The notes below the pieces were generated by a model. That model saw only the letters and a program-made list of their open reading frames with translations. It was not told the origin of the DNA and made no database searches. The translations under genes and the position numbers were made by a program. Below are positions 1 through 14,800 of a stretch of DNA of 64,000 nucleotides, in pieces (the stretch's first letter is position 1; every line of letters starts with the position of its first letter). Source of the stretch: Pycnopodia helianthoides. Its lineage: Eukaryota; Echinodermata; Asteroidea; Forcipulatida; Asteriidae. The DNA lies in contig CM063243.1 in assembly GCA_032158295.1 (NCBI GenBank), positions 5,154,948-5,218,947 of the forward strand, given 5' to 3'.

Positions 1-720
1 TTCCGATGGAACGCCCCTTAATTCATTGCCCCGCAGCCCGTGATCGTAATCTGTTTATAATTTATTTCAATGCAGGTGTCTCTGATTGCTGATATGATTG
101 CACGAGAATGCTGCTGGTGACAAAAAAAAAAAAAAAAAAAAATGGATGAAGGAAATTTCAAAAGGTGGGTCTCCAAGGATGTCAACACACAGTTGCGATA
201 TAACAAAGTACGTGCGTATGACACAGTCTGTGATTCAGGGAGTAAATCACTGAACGTTTGATGCACTTAGCAAAGGCAGCTGGGCAAATTTTGAACTGCT
301 ACTCGACAACTTGTACATGCATTAGGATATGGGCGATGTAGCCACACATAGTACACCTCACACCCCTAACATCATCAGCTTCATGATTTCTTTAACGAAG
401 CGTACAAACTACCTGTCCAACAAAATAATTTGTTAACAAACTTTCAGGTTGACTTTCATTTCATTTATAAGATGTTTTGACTGTGTGTGTGTGTGGGGGG
501 GAGGGGGGGGGGGCGTAAAGATTAAATTACCCGCATAACGAAATCAACAAACGTTTCTTTTTCAGACAGAACGCCTCCGCAGATGGTTATTTTATGCAGT
601 TCGCGTGTGCAACTCAAACAATGAACATGTGGCAGGTAAAATAGCTGGGGATGACTATTTCGTATATGTGTAATAAAGGTACTTTGAAGAAAGAGATACA
701 ACAACAGTACCAGTATCAGC

Positions 721-943
<223 letters not shown>

Positions 944-1549
944 CTGTAATTGGTGTACACTGTCGGTATTTCTCTCCTGGCTGGTGAGCTCAGGAGCATC
1001 GTTGTAAAAATTCAAAGTATAGGCAAATAACGTACGCAGTCAGCTAACATGCAGCGCGCAACCGAATGCGATGGTCTACATTGCTACATCCAAACTGTGC
1101 GTGCTTGTATTGGTATTGGTTAGAGGTCAAGGGAAAAGGCTCATAAATGACACAAAATGAACACTTCTTTTGATTTGTATTGCCTTTATGGCAAATCTTC
1201 ACAGCGAGGTGGTGATATTGGAAAAGAAAATGAGCGAGGTGGTCACTGGAAGTAGTCACGTGGGGGTCACCTCATTTTCATACGGGTAGGGAAACCGATG
1301 TACAATCAGTCTTTAATGAATAACTTTTCTCTGAGTTTACATGTTTAAAAAAGATAACATTATGAAATACAAGAAACGTCCCATTTTCACATCGTTATCA
1401 TAGACTTTTAGTTGAAAAGTATTTCAGCTAAACTTTCCACTATGGCAGAATATTCCAAGAACAATGAATACAAAAATCTGCACAGGTATATTTTATTTTT
1501 AACGATAACAAGCGGTTTCTGAAAATGTGTTAATCTTAAGAATGTTTGG

Positions 1550-1895
1550 AGTGGATACTCCCGGTAATTGGTAAGGAGCACCTGAGAGCTGTTGTTAGTA
1601 TAACACAACGTGAGAAACGACTCCCTCTGAAGTAATGTAGTTTTTGAGCAAGAGGTGATTTCTCACTAAAATATTTGAATCTGAGAAAAGGCTTCAGGCA
1701 TGAATTCTTTCTGAAGTAGTTGAAAGCACAACATTCTATGCAACATGGGTGTTTTTTCTTTCATTATTTTCTTGCAACTTCGATGACCAATATTATTGAG
1801 CCCAAATTTTCACAGGTTTGGTATTTTATGCATATGTTGGGACACACCCAGTGAGGATACTAGTCTTTGACAATTGCCACACGTTTATCCTGCCT
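1550..1895. mobile_element. MITE remnant, GCAGTGGACACC family
   Basis: The block GAGAAACGACTCCCTCTGAA matches the same block in the element at 63838-64000. The right end reads CCTGCCTTTAA, with TTAA at 1896-1899. The left end is decayed and its position approximate. Confidence 0.5.
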
Positions 1896-2394
1896 TTAAG
1901 GGCATACATCTATAACTTTTCTTCAATTTTCAATTAACTAATTATACTTTTACAACATTTAAAACTGAAACAAAATATAATATCATTTGAAAATCCCGAC
2001 GACCACACTTTAAAAGCTCACCTTGAATAAACACAGAATCATTTGCATATCAACTATACCTTAAAGGTTCTTTAAATGCATTCAACACATTCCCATTATG
2101 TAAATACCCTTATTTATTTGGGGGATAGTTGTTGTTGTTTTGTTACAAGACTGGGAAGTCGACTAGAACAAAAATCAATACACTATGGAAATCAGCGCCT
2201 GCCACAGAGCCCGCTTCCTCCTCGGAGGTACTATAAATGCCCCCACAGTTTGCAAACAGTCTCCGCAATACACTGGGGACTAAGTCCCGCCTCCATAACT
2301 CGATTCCCTGGCACTTACGGACGGCAGGAATGCCACAGACAAACAATGAATTATGCATTTGCTTGCGAGAGCAGAAGCCCCTGATTTACGCATT

Positions 2395-2430
2395 AAGAAG
2401 AAGAAGAAGAAGAAAAAAAAAGAAGAGAAA
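2395..2430. repeat. AAG/A-rich simple repeat
   Basis: Run of AAG units grading into A-rich sequence. Confidence 0.85.
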
Positions 2431-3229
2431 TCAAGGACATGGAGCGTATTGCACGTATATGAAGCGATTGTCTAATGCTCATTCAGACCTCCATTCGATT
2501 TATGCCTCCATAAATAAGACCCCCCTCCCCTCAGAGGTCGCTTATTGAGGACCATTTACACGTTTTCATCTTTGACGCTCGACTAAATCGTTTCAACTGA
2601 CAATACAACAAAATGGGGATATCCGATCTTCCAGTTTATTACGGTTATAATAAAGCCAGGGAGAGCTCTATCTTTGTCGACCACTTAACCCTGATGTGTA
2701 ATCACCTTAAGGTAAAACTCCCTACGGATAAATTGCATGCAGAATGTCCACTTACAAAATGTCGTCCGTGCGAACTGATGCATGATGACCCGGCGAAGAG
2801 TCAGTGGTTAGGTTGTGAATAGAGCTCTATGGGATGTGTTACATGGTTTCGTATGCCCTCTTCTTCTTATGCATAACCCAACGTAAATTTTCGAAGTCTA
2901 ATGCCTTCGGTTTAGTCTTCCTTTCGCTTAGTTTAAAAACCCCTATCCGAAAACATACGTTTGCATAACTTTCGGAGCCTATAGGCCGTTGCCCGAGTCA
3001 AAGCCATGGTTTCAGAAAGCGTATATCTATAGACTAGATATTTGTCCGAAGCACCATTTTTGTCATGTTCCATGCGCGCATTATAGCAGTCATCAGTACT
3101 AATTTGAGCTAATACGAAGAACAGGCCAGACTAATTACCTTGTCAGCCTCAGTTTCGTTATACTTGTTTGAAATGGCAGCACCACAGACTTTACAATAAA
3201 ATTCAATTAGTTTGAAATTCCCCCAATTG

Positions 3230-4700
3230 AGATAGAGAAGATGGCAAAGATGTAGCTTGCAAAACACAGTCCTCATACTAGAACATGCGGCACTTGAACT
3301 CACCGTGACTTTTACTTTTAAGGTCAAAGGAACTGTGACAGTAAACACTTTGCATGAGAGTATTTGAATAGGCCTTTGTCTTTACACATTACTTGTATGT
3401 ACATGTACCTGCATAAATCATGATCTGTGACTGACCATCAAAACAATGCTAAGGTTAGTGAAGTGGTGAGCCCAAGGAAATCCAAAACAGTCTTTTACAT
3501 TGAAAATGTGGCACTTGAACACCGTGTGACTTTTCAGATCAAAGGAAACTGTGACAGTAAACACTTTGGGAAAAAAGTATTTGAATTGGCCTTTGTCTTT
3601 ACACATTACTTGAAATGTACCTGCATAAATCCTTTTATAGATCTGACTGACCATCAAAACAACTGCTAAGGTAAGTGAAGTGGTAAGGCCAAGGAAATCC
3701 AAAACAGTTCTTTGACATTGAAAATGTGGCACTTGAACACCCTGTGACTTTATGATCAAAAGAAAATGTGTCAGCATGTGTCAGATAGAGGAAGATGCAA
3801 AGATGTAGAGTGTGTTAAACACAGTCCTATTACTGACTGACCATCAACACAAAACCTTCTATAAAAGGTGAAGTGGTCAAGTCAAAGGAATCCAAAACAG
3901 TTCTTTGACATTGAAATGTGGCACTTGAACACCCTGTGACTTTTATGATCAAAGAAAATGTGTCAGCATTGTCAGATAGAGGAAGATGGCAAAGATGTAG
4001 AGTGTGTTAAACACAGTCCATTACTGACTGACCATCAACACAAAACCTTCTATAAAAGGTGAAGTGGTCAAGTCAAAGAAATCCAAAACAGTTCTTTGAC
4101 ATTGAAAATGTGGCACTTGAACACCCTGTGACTTTTATGATCAAAAGAAAATGTGTCAGCATGTGTCAGATAGAGGAAGATGGCAAAGATGTAGAGTGTG
4201 TTAAACACAGTCCTATTACTGACTGACCATCAACACAAAACCTTCTATAAAAGGTGAAGTGGTCAAGTCAAAGGAATCCAAAACAGTTCTTTGACATTGA
4301 AAATGTGGCACTTGAACACCCTGTGACTTTTAAGATCAAAGGAAACGGACAGCGAGTAAAAACTTTGCATGAGAGTATTTGAATGGGCATTTGTCTTACA
4401 CATGTTACGTGTAACGTACCTGCATAAATCCTCTCATAGACCTGACTGACCATCAAAACAAACCCTTCTAAAGGTAAGTGAAGTGGTTTACTCAAGACAA
4501 GGAAAGCTTAAAAGTTCTTTTTACATTAAACATTCGGCACTTAAACACACTAACTTTTAAGGTCAACTGAAAATGTGAAAGTTAAAACGTTGCTTGAAAG
4601 CACACATGCTAGTAGGCTATTATCTTACACATGTTACGTGCATAGATCTAGTGCACAAATCCTTCCACAGATCTGGCATAGATCGAAACAATACATTGTT
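3230..4700. repeat. Tandem array, about 190-195 bp unit
   Basis: The landmark TTCTTTGACATTGAAA recurs at 3708, 3901, 4092 and 4288 (spacing 193, 191 and 196 bp), followed by GTGGCACTTGAACACCCTGT. More diverged units flank the core at 3250-3700 and 4440-4700. Short open frames in the array differ only by unit indels and are not genes. Confidence 0.9.
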
Positions 4701-5223
4701 AAGGTTAGTGAAAGTGGTTTGATTAAATCAGAGAAAGCAAAAACAAACACCAGGGTGTACTTTTTAAAATGATAATACCTCACTGGTTCTGTATCAAACA
4801 CCATGTCCATGTTCATGTATGTCTAGTCATGATACGTTACTTCATTAAATGCTTTAATGAGCAATAACGCTGCAGCTACACTTAACCTCTAGGGACATGT
4901 TTAGCGCCACGGTTCGTTATGACACTCGGCGTCTACGGGCGCCACGCACTCTCTGTTGAGGGTCTGATCACAGAGCAAGGGTTAGATGGAAGCTGATTGC
5001 AGCACAACTAATTGATGCCCTCCTTTTCATTATCATCAGCAGCTACACAACGCCGTAACATTGAGCATACCAAGGTCAATAAACACGATTTTGTTTTTTT
5101 AGTAGACAAGCTGAGCCATGAAGTTTATTAATCCATGTTTTTGACCATAGCGTCTTCGTAGACCGATTTCATCTTTACAATTGTTCTACAGTCTCCCATT
5201 CTTCGATAAGTTGAAATCCCTTA

Positions 5224-5480
5224 ATGTGTTGTTTGTTTGTTTGTTTGTTTGTTTGTTTGTTTATTGCCATACCATCACAAATAATACAAAGATTAATGCC
5301 AAGTAGAATACTACAAAAATATGTAAAGACAAAATTCGTAGTTTAGGCTAAATCCAGAGGAGGTGAATTCCCTCCTGTAGTGGAGCATCCAAACTGCAGG
5401 AACATGCTACGTTTTAATAGCATGCACAGTGTCAGCGATAATCATTAACATTGTCTCAGCATCAATGGATTGATTACACC
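5224..5480 (-). mobile_element. Possible non-LTR retrotransposon 3' tail
   Basis: On the minus strand an AT-rich stretch ends in a (CAAA)n tail (plus strand TTTG repeats at 5228-5262), preceded by GGCAATAAA. A microsatellite-type 3' tail after a polyadenylation-like signal suits several LINE families. There is no recognisable coding part. Confidence 0.3.
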
Positions 5481-5702
5481 GAAAGACAAACAGCAGAAGA
5501 ATGAGGAAGTAGATAAGAAGAAAAACAAGAAGAAGACTTAATCAAAACAAATAACAATCTTTATTTCTAACAAAACTATAAGTCGATCATTTTACATGGT
5601 TTCAGTGAAATAACGTACAGAAGAAGAAGAAGACAATAAAAAACTAGAAATATAGAAAGAAGCCAAGAATGAGCAGCATTTTGATGACCTGACGGCCCTT
5701 AC

Positions 5703-5895
5703 CTCTACATGTCCTCCAATGAGAACACTGGTTGTCTCTACTAAGCCATGGACGATGCTCATTGCATGGAGGTATGCCATTCCTGCTGATACCTGCGTCG
5801 CTATGGCGTGCACGTGACTGTCTTGGATTGTACGTGGATGGCTATGAAGGAAATCTCGTAGCGTACCGTGTTGATAGTAAGCCGTACAGACGAAC
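5703..5895 (-). CDS. Exon 4: kinase hinge, helix E and degenerate catalytic loop
   Basis: Exon of 193 nt with acceptor CAATTTCCACAG and donor GTAGAG|GTAAGG. Its first base completes the codon split at the end of exon 3 (Arg462). FVCTAYYQHGTLRDFL (463-478) matches the hinge and helix D of TK/TKL kinases (compare the TEYxxxGSLRDYL pattern). QVSAGMAYLH (496-505) is helix E. VHGLVETTSVLIG (510-522) aligns without gaps to VHRDLAARNVLVG: the catalytic Asp is Leu513 and the metal-binding Asn is Ser518. It ends on a codon boundary and leaves no stop, so at least one further exon is required. Confidence 0.7.
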
Positions 5896-8800
5896 CTGTG
5901 GAAATTGTACAGAAATAACCTTTTTATTCTGATCGATAGAGCCGAGACTATTTCAAAAAGGAATATGATGACGACTATCATCACATTAATAACAGTCTGT
6001 TGATGATGATGAGCCGTTCTTAAGACCATACAATACATTCTTCCCAACGCGGATACCATTTTTATTTACAGATTTAATCAATTTTCATTAAGTAATTGTG
6101 TTTATAATGTATAGGATAAGCACACACGATATACAAGAAATTGTTTGTAAGTTTGTTCCAAAAAAAATCCTGACACCATTATTCATCACAAGACACCTTT
6201 TTTTTACATAAAATTTTATCAAACTAAAGCAATGACCTCTTCCTCTGCTCCTTCTTTGGCCGAACATATACCATTTAGACACGAGACCTTAGCATTAAAG
6301 GGGCTGCGTCGTTGTGATCACAACAGGCCAGTAGCTGTTCATGGAAATATGAAATCTCACCCAGTTACTGCACGCGCGCGCCCTCCATCGTATCTTCGGA
6401 CAGCGCGCACGGGTGTGCAGATAAATAACCGGGTGAGAGTTCATGTAGCCTCCTGCTTTGATCACGACGACACACAGCCCCTTTAATCCATTCAACACAC
6501 ACATTCAAATCTCTCTCACAAGACAGCCGTATCAACCCACGTCCCCCCTTGTAACCAATAGCACTTCGATTACAGTACACTGGTTATTTAATAAGGGTCA
6601 GGCCCTATGGAGTTGTTAACAAGCAGTTCAAAGATAAACGAAGAACTCGGCAGTGCGCTTCGCTCACTAACTCAATTGATCCTAACGGTTGCCATAACAC
6701 TTATTCGCTTCAATCTATGATACACAATACTATTAGCACATACACTGAGCAGGGATCCATTGCTGTTAATGCACATTTGTCTACACCAATATTTATGAAC
6801 TACCCTTGGCCTCTTCCGTCCCTATCATTAACACCAGCAGAACATAACCATTCGCAAGCTTGAAATTATCTACAAGGTTACCCAGAGGCTGTTATTGACA
6901 GAGTAAATACTCTGCAATTTGCAGGAAGAAGAAGACGAAGACGAAGAAGAAGAAGAAGAAGAAGAAAAAGAAGAAGAAGAAGAAAAAGAAGAAAAAGAAG
7001 AAGAAGAAGAAAAAGAAGAAAAACATGTAGGATTCAAGTCTTTTGTCTCATCTACGGGTATAGATTTCTCTTATTGATTAGTTATTTTTGTTGCAACATT
7101 TCTGCAAAAAAATAACCTGCTCACGCCCCAAGGTCAATAAAACCACGCGTAACGGAACGGTTGTCTCGCTGCCGTTCAGTAATGGCGATGACACCTCATT
7201 TGGTGTGTGTATGATTTACATAGGATCTACAAGGTGTCATCACAAATGAAGTATCCAGTACTTTAAATAATTAAGTGGATTCTGTAGATGCTTGCCTCCT
7301 GCATCCAATTAAATATATTTACAATTATATTCATTAGACGTAATGAGTCAACACTTAAGTAAAATGCATACAATATTTTTTGTAGATAAAGACAATTGAG
7401 TACTGGATTAGTAATTAATTTGTATTACTTTTTCACCGATTCCAATCAGTTCCTGAAATATATAATTACTATCTAAATCGAGTAAACATATTTGATAGAC
7501 TGCTATAGTTACTAATTTTGATACCTACACCTATAATTGATGTACTATTATTATTACATAGTTCTGGTTATGAATCCAAGGATGCCTCATAGGTGAACTA
7601 AATCACTGTAACTCGGGAAAACCTGTACACAAGGGTGCTTGCTATGCGAACACAAAACACCGGGTTATAACCCCTACTCTTCCTCGATAAATGCTCTGGC
7701 TTCTTTTACGTGCACGGTTAAATGTCCCATTCGAAGGTCATAGCACTTGTGGTAACGTATCTTGCTCAAGGACACAAGTGCAATGACCAGGACTCGAACC
7801 CCACACTCTGCTGATTAAAAACACCATAGCTTGAGTTTGGTACTCCTATATAACCGCTCGGCCACGACCAAGCCACCAGTATGCACGTATACAAACAAAT
7901 ACACATATTCTCTTGTAAAACATAAATCATGTTTTTATTGTTTTCCCCAATAGAACAAAATGTCTTTATTTGATGAAATGTGCACAAGTTTATTGTATGG
8001 TGGGTTTGTTAAACTTGCAGGATGAAATTTAATTTGCACTTCCAAACATTTATTTCCATATGAAGTGTCACCTGCGAGCATCGGTCGTGTTGGTGAAAAT
8101 TAATTCAACGTACGTTTCCCAACTCAAAGGCACAGCCATTAGACGATCCTTCGATGAGTGGTCGGGTCCATTTTATGAGGCCTCAACCAAGAGAGCATTC
8201 AATACAGTCTACAAATGCCACAGTGGCTTGTTGAATATCAATCCATGCACGCACTAAATCTTTCTTCCCTCCAAAAAAAGAAAAAGAAAAAGAATCTCAA
8301 TTTCTGGGGGCCACAGCTGGAGGATGTCACAATTTCACAGTGTGTGGCCATTACAGTCACTTCACAACCCAGGTATTTGAACCATACAAATACCGTCTTA
8401 GCGGTCGTGATAGCGCACCGTATGAATTCTTATTCTTATTGATGCATCTCAATATAGGAAAGAGGCGCTCCAAGCGATTTCCAATCATGATGGCTGCTCA
8501 TGAAATTTGATGTTTTTAATTACCCAATAAGTAGTCATGTTGCATCATGGTCTTCTGAAACACACGTTATGGTAATAGTAGATACCAATCGATGGGAGAC
8601 AAATCTGAAATACTTTCAACAATGTGTACACATAAATGACTACATTGTTGTAAAAGAGCAAGCATGCCACAACACATTAGATCTATACCTTTGTTTACAA
8701 AAGTAATGACTTTGTACATTCCAGATCCTTTCTGGCAGGCAGGATAATACACTGGTCATACAGAAAAAAACATTACATTTTGTGTCATGATTTCAACGTA

Positions 8801-11800
8801 CATTCAACAGTTATACAAAATAACAGCTTGACAAGTTTTGAGATGTCTTCATATCAAAAGTTGAAAAAAAGAAAAGAAAGTGCAATCTCTATAAAATGTA
8901 TAAGATTTGATGTTTTCTTTCATTGGGCTGTGTACAAATCGTGCTTGCAGGAAGTCCAGGCTCTGTGGCTCTTTGGTAAACATGTGATGTCAGAGGTCAC
9001 AGGTCACATGGTCCACTGTAACGAGCGCAAACGGCCTTGTAAACAATCATGAGCAACTATTGCTCGTTACCCTTGCTTACACCATGGAGGTAGGAATGCT
9101 GACACCGATGTGTGATAAACAATTTATACTCGGTGCTTTCCCGAGTCCTGCGGAAAGAAATCCACAGTCATACTTCTCGGTTGGGATTTGAACCCACAAC
9201 CACCTGTCTTCCTGTCTAACAACCGGACCAACGAGCGTGCCCAGTGACAAGCGTACAGCTGGAACCCCAGAGAAACATTTAGAATCCTACCCGAGTACGC
9301 ATTATATCAAACCAAAATCTGTCTATGGCAACGTCACTCTCAAAATTGAGCCCAAAACCACCCATTATTTTGTCCACTCAAAATAACGAAAACTAAACCT
9401 TTTTTCGCGATATCTAAAACTCCTATTGAAGCTGGTATTACAAAAAAAAACTCACGAATATTGGCAGAAATGCACTAGAAACAGTCTACTATATGCCACT
9501 TAAAAAAAAATAATAAAACCTAACACAAAATGAAGGACGGACAGTTCAATTTTCCAATTTTGTATGAGATGCTTCCCCTAGATACTGAGGCAAAACTAGG
9601 GGGCACAAGGATGCTCCCACAATCAGATTGGCAAGATGCCAGTATGGGGAAGAGATGCAGTGGTTGTTGGCATCATCCAGTAGGTTTACATGCAAGGTGT
9701 CTGCAGGGATGGAAATGATCAACCACGTTTGTGTGGAGCTGCTATGGGCCTCGGTACGTATATTTTTTTTTTGCACAGCATGAATTTTCTGCAATAATCT
9801 GCTTGAGTGGATTAATTTTTCCCCCCTCGCACAGTATCCGTCACTTGATTTATTCCACATAATCTACCCATATTGGAAACCTTTTTTGTCCCAGTGAGAA
9901 TTTATATATCAGACAATCTTTAGATAAGCCCATATTTATCTTAATGAAAAAATGCCCAACACAATTGCATTGGAAGTGAGCCCTACAACAACAAGTAGAG
10001 TACACTTTGAAAAAAGAGAGAAGATACATGGACATTTTTAAAGGGACACAATGCTATTTGGAACTACAGAATATCGTGTATTAGGAGTTGTTTATGCAGT
10101 AAACCACCTGCAGTGTGAACAAGTAAACAGCTGGCCTCTCAAAATACAACCAGCGGACGGTCCGCCATTTTGTGGAGTCGAATATTGGTCCTTCAAAATG
10201 GTGGACCATATATACTGTCACGAAACTTAACAAAAAAACACTAAGTTACGAATCATTATAATCTACTTTTAAAGTATCTTTCCCAATGATATTCATTAGC
10301 CCAGAGCGCCCAATCCGAAGGTAACTTGCCCATTTAACGTTTGTTCTTAAATTTGAATAAATTGTTAAAAAAGCTAGCAGAGTATTTTTGTTGATCTCAT
10401 GGGGGGGGGGCAGGACACAGGGGCAAGGGGACTGAGGGGGACTGCCCCCCTCCCCGCCCCTTGCTGGTTACGACACTGTTTGTATAAAACACAAATAACA
10501 TGATAGGGAGCTATCTAGGCAACTTGCCCATTTAACGTTTGTTCTTAAATTTGAATAAATTGTAAAAAGGCTAGCAGAGTATATTTTGATCTCGGGGGGG
10601 GGGGCAGGACACAGGGGCAAGGGGACTGAGTGGGGCTCCCTCCCCCGCCCCGCCCCTTGCTGGTTACGACACTGTTTGTATAAAACATAAATAACATGAT
10701 AGGGAGCTATCTGGGCAACTTGCCCATTTAACGTTTTTTCTTAAATTTGAATAAATTGTAAAAAGGCTAGCAGAGTATATTTTGATCTCGGGGGGGGGGG
10801 GGCAGGACACAGGGGCAAGGGGACTGAGTGGGGCTCCCTCCCCCGCCCCGCCCCTTGCTGGTTACGACACTGTTTGTATACAACACAAGTAACATGACAG
10901 GGAGCTATCTGGCAATTAGAACTGCTAGTAGAACATGGTGACGAAGATGCATGAAATTATAATTCTACATCCCTGGTTTAACACTTGTCAACTGTTGTTT
11001 CATGTCCTCCTACAACATGCGTTTAGCCCTGCCACTGTATACACAGTAGATACGTAGTAGACACGATTCCTAGCCACAGTGCGAGCATTGCACATACCCT
11101 TGGATCATTCATTATTTCACTCATTGATCAACCCGTTTAACCGTGAGCGATTTGAATTAAATGTAGATGAGATGCGGCCATAAAAAAAAAACGAACGCTC
11201 TCGTGTGAACTTGATACGCTGCCCGTCTGAGGTCTTTTCATCCACGCACAATGGATGCCAAGTTGTCCAGGTGTTGTGACGGTGAACCTTTTTTGTTTTT
11301 CATCAGAGGGAAAAAAGTTCACCCACACAGTAGGCCTAAATGCTTGAATAATGTTTGCAGGTGCCCACTAGGGTTACAAGACCGAATAATTTGGAGAGAG
11401 GAAGTCAACAAGAGGTATAGATGTGGGGCGATGGAGACCCCTATGAAAATATCCACGTCAAAACTTCACCGTAATTTGTGTTATGTAGCCTATGTATTAA
11501 ATTTACATCCTTGGACATCATATTTGAGGTGAAGCCGTCCATCAGTAAAAGGCAAATGTAAAAATTATACATGAATAAAAAATGTCATCAAAAATTAAAG
11601 TCTTGTAACAAAAGTTGTCACGATGTAGCAGATGCATTTTTAATACAACAATTTTTTTTTTTTATAACGGGGTGTTTTCGAATCCACATTTATGGCGCCC
11701 ACAGGGCGTTAGAACAGTCATCAAGGAGAACAGGGGGAGTAGAGGTAAACAACTTTTAAACATGCATTTGATGTGATATGTGTTTTTAGAGATTTACAAA

Positions 11801-14800
11801 AAGGATATAAAATGTGAAACCATTTTTGAAATTTACCCAGTCAGTTTCCCTTGTGGTTTATTACTTGACATGGTTTTAACCCTATAACACCGATGTGTGT
11901 AAAGCACTGTATACACTCAGTGCTTTCCCGAGTCATGTGAAATACAAAATCCACAGGCATGTTACTGTGGTGGGATTCATAAAAGGTCGGACTCTACTTC
12001 ATTTTAATTGTTAACCTTTTCAGGTAGTTTTGATAAGTTTGTTCTCTGAAATCAGAACTAATTCCCTTGTGTTTTCCTAATCACGTGATAATGTCACGCT
12101 AATTGTGTACATCGGTCTTTTTTATTTGTTAGTTATTGATTTCTGTTTGTCATTGTAATTACTATATAAAACAGCAATTTTTTTATCAATGTGGAACTGA
12201 TGTCTAATTGATGAGTTACTGTTGTTGAATAAATGAAGCTGTATGGCTTCAACGCATGATAAAAATTACAGTGAAATAAAAGACAAATATATAAGCAAAT
12301 AAACAAATAAACAAACAAATAAATAAATAAACAAATTGAGTGTAATTTGTTTACCTCTGCACATTGGACTTCTCCTCGTGGTTGTCAGGAACACTCTGGA
12401 GCCGGTCGAGCTTGGTCTGGGAGCTCTTGGAGTGCCAGAGGTACTCCACAATGTTACGGTGGTGTTCCAGCTTGCTCAGACGGTACAGTATGGCCGACTC
12501 GTTGCGCCATTCCCTGGTGTGCGGCTTGGTAAAGATCTTCAGGAGACCGCGACGAGGCGAGCCGTTCTTTGCTTGCCACTCAACGATGCCAAAGTTCTGA
12601 ACATCACAAGATAAATGATTTTACACAACACTTTAAATGAAGAACTTTACACGGAAAAAAGGACAGATTAGTTCTCAAAAGGGAAAACTGTTGTCAAATT
12701 GTAGCGATGACCCTTGATAAAAAGCTCCGAGTGTTTTTGAAGAAATGTATACAGTTACAGGATGGGCAACTTGACTTTTTCTCAAATTTTAGAAGATCAA
12801 AATTATATAATGCTCTTTTCGTATAAGTAGAGTATTAGTTATTATTGTTTAAAAGGGTTTTAGTAAAATTGAAAGCTTGCTGGTCATAAAGTTCCAGAAC
12901 AATCCTACAGAAACATTACCCTTCCAGTGAAATAGTGTCAAAAGTCTTTAAAAAATAGCATTTTAAGACCCGCAAATAAGCACGTCTATGATTGTGCACA
13001 AAATCATTGACACCAAAATAACAATTATTTTTGTTGTTTTCAGTAAACCGAAACACACAATTTGATGAAAGTTTTGTTGAGCTATCGAAATCAAATGGTG
13101 TTTCTAATCAGGTTGGAAGTCATGTGCTCTTCCAAAAATGAACGATGAAGTTAAACCCAGAATTTGATAGTCCATGTTTAAAATTGAAATCATGAACTGC
13201 TTTGAGATTATGCCAACTGCCGTAAAATTAACTGCCAGCAGAACACAAACAGGTTATACCCTAATGTGTTTTTATCGTGCATATCATTGTAAAAAATATA
13301 AAAGATATCATCCAGGATTGAAGCTCTATTCATATGAATTTTCTTGCATGACTGATCGTTTTTCTGTACAATTTGAACTTCAAAAAATAAATAAAACAGC
13401 ACTGAATTGCGTATAGTAATGTGTTCACCAATCCATAAACAGATCCCACATGCCAACATATCTGTGTAATTATTTGCAGACGCTATTCGTGCAAAAAAAA
13501 AAAAAAAAAATGGACAGGAAAACAAAATGAACCCTGTGACTCCACTTCAGCTCCCCAAATCAATAGAAACGCGGCACTATCTTTTTGTGTAGTTTCACTG
13601 TAATCATAATATTGCCGCTGGCTGGCTGACTAAAAAGAACCCAGCACGGGAGAGTATTTGCAGGAATTGTTCCTGTGTTAAAAAAGAAAAGAAACTCTCA
13701 CTACGCGGGGCTCACGGTGGTGCATATACAACCGATATCCGATAGTGTGATGCAAAAAAAAAAAAAAAAAAAACCTTCTCTAGAATCCTCCTCAAGTATC
13801 GTCAGCCCTGAATTGATCGCATTTTCCCTTCTCTCTCATGAATGGCAACCCTTCAGGGTGTCTCGTGTTTATGGTTATTATAGCTTACAAGCGTTTCGGC
13901 TCGCCTGTCAAATTGCTCCCCATTTACGTATCTCTCTGGTCTTATGACGACGGTCTATAAGTAGATAAATTGTTGCTTTATAATGATTGGGTGGGGAGGG
14001 GGGGGGCTGTATACTGTCTAATACATTGTGGATGTGTGCATGCAAGAGCCTTGCATAAATAATGACAAGCTTAAAACAACAGAGGAATTCTATTATTACA
14101 AGAAAACTCATTTCGTTTTTGGAAAAAAACAGAAGAGTTTTTCAGATAACAAGAACAAAATCATATGTATAAAAATCCCATAGCCTCTTTGCTAACATTT
14201 TACCACCAGATTTTACCATATTTCAGGCCTATTTGACTTGTAACTCCTTCGACAATTTCCATAGATTTGGACACACTTTCAATCCATGCAGGGCTGTTTT
14301 GCCATGATGTCTGTATTTACTCATACTGCTCAAATGATAATGTTCATAAACATTTCCCTTTTTTCTCACCATGTTCATATGGCGCCCGATAATTGGCACA
14401 GTTTCCACCCAGTGCACGACGGGCGGTGAATTTAAGCATTTACTGCTCCTCTGGCTCGGTGATGAGACGCTCTCCGCTGATGCCGTGGCGTCTTTTCCGT
14501 TTTGCATCCTATAGACATCAATCTTCTTGGGCACAGTAATGGTTCCGGTCATCTGACCAACTTGCAGTTGCACCGCGTTCTTCGTCTTCTCAACTGAAGA
14601 TGGGGAGAAAAAAAAACACACACGCACAAAAACCCAGATCGGGAGTATTAGTAGACCCACTCTAGACATGTGGCATATTTAATTTTAACTTGATCCACTT
14701 GGGGTTTGATTTCCTTGGAGAATGTCTTCTCTTTGAAACTCCTAAGGTATTGGTGTCATCTATAAAATTCAGAGGAATATGGTTATCCATATCTTCAAGT

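Larger units (their letters stand above)
5896..12354 (-). other. Intron 3 of the 7TM-kinase model
   Basis: A 6.5-kb interval rich in repeats: a TTAA MITE (6299-6482), an AAG tract (6918-7025), tRNA-derived SINEs (7650-7879, 9090-9260, 11885-11985) and a 197-bp tandem array (10323-10918). The open frames at 8060-9052 and 9530-9860 lack splice-site, length or family support. I recognise no exon here. Confidence 0.45.

Noticed and set aside
2143..2384. Minus-strand frame with a perfect-looking GTAAGT donor
   Set aside because: No acceptor gives the phase-0 entry needed after the 5703-5895 exon without an early stop, and the peptide does not resemble a kinase C-lobe.
5592..6059. Reading the whole 155-codon minus frame as one protein
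   Set aside because: Only 5703-5895 matches a kinase and is bounded by AG and GT splice sites; the rest is intron.
7650..7879. tRNA gene with A and B boxes
   Set aside because: The cloverleaf is imperfect and a SINE body follows, so it was called a SINE. The same applies at 46590-46657.
9530..9860. Open frames on both strands near 9.5-9.9 kb
   Set aside because: No recognisable domain or splice sites, and they lie within an intron of the 7TM-kinase model.
12336..12614. Three plus-strand open frames
   Set aside because: Shadows of the GC-rich minus-strand kinase exon 12355-12596.
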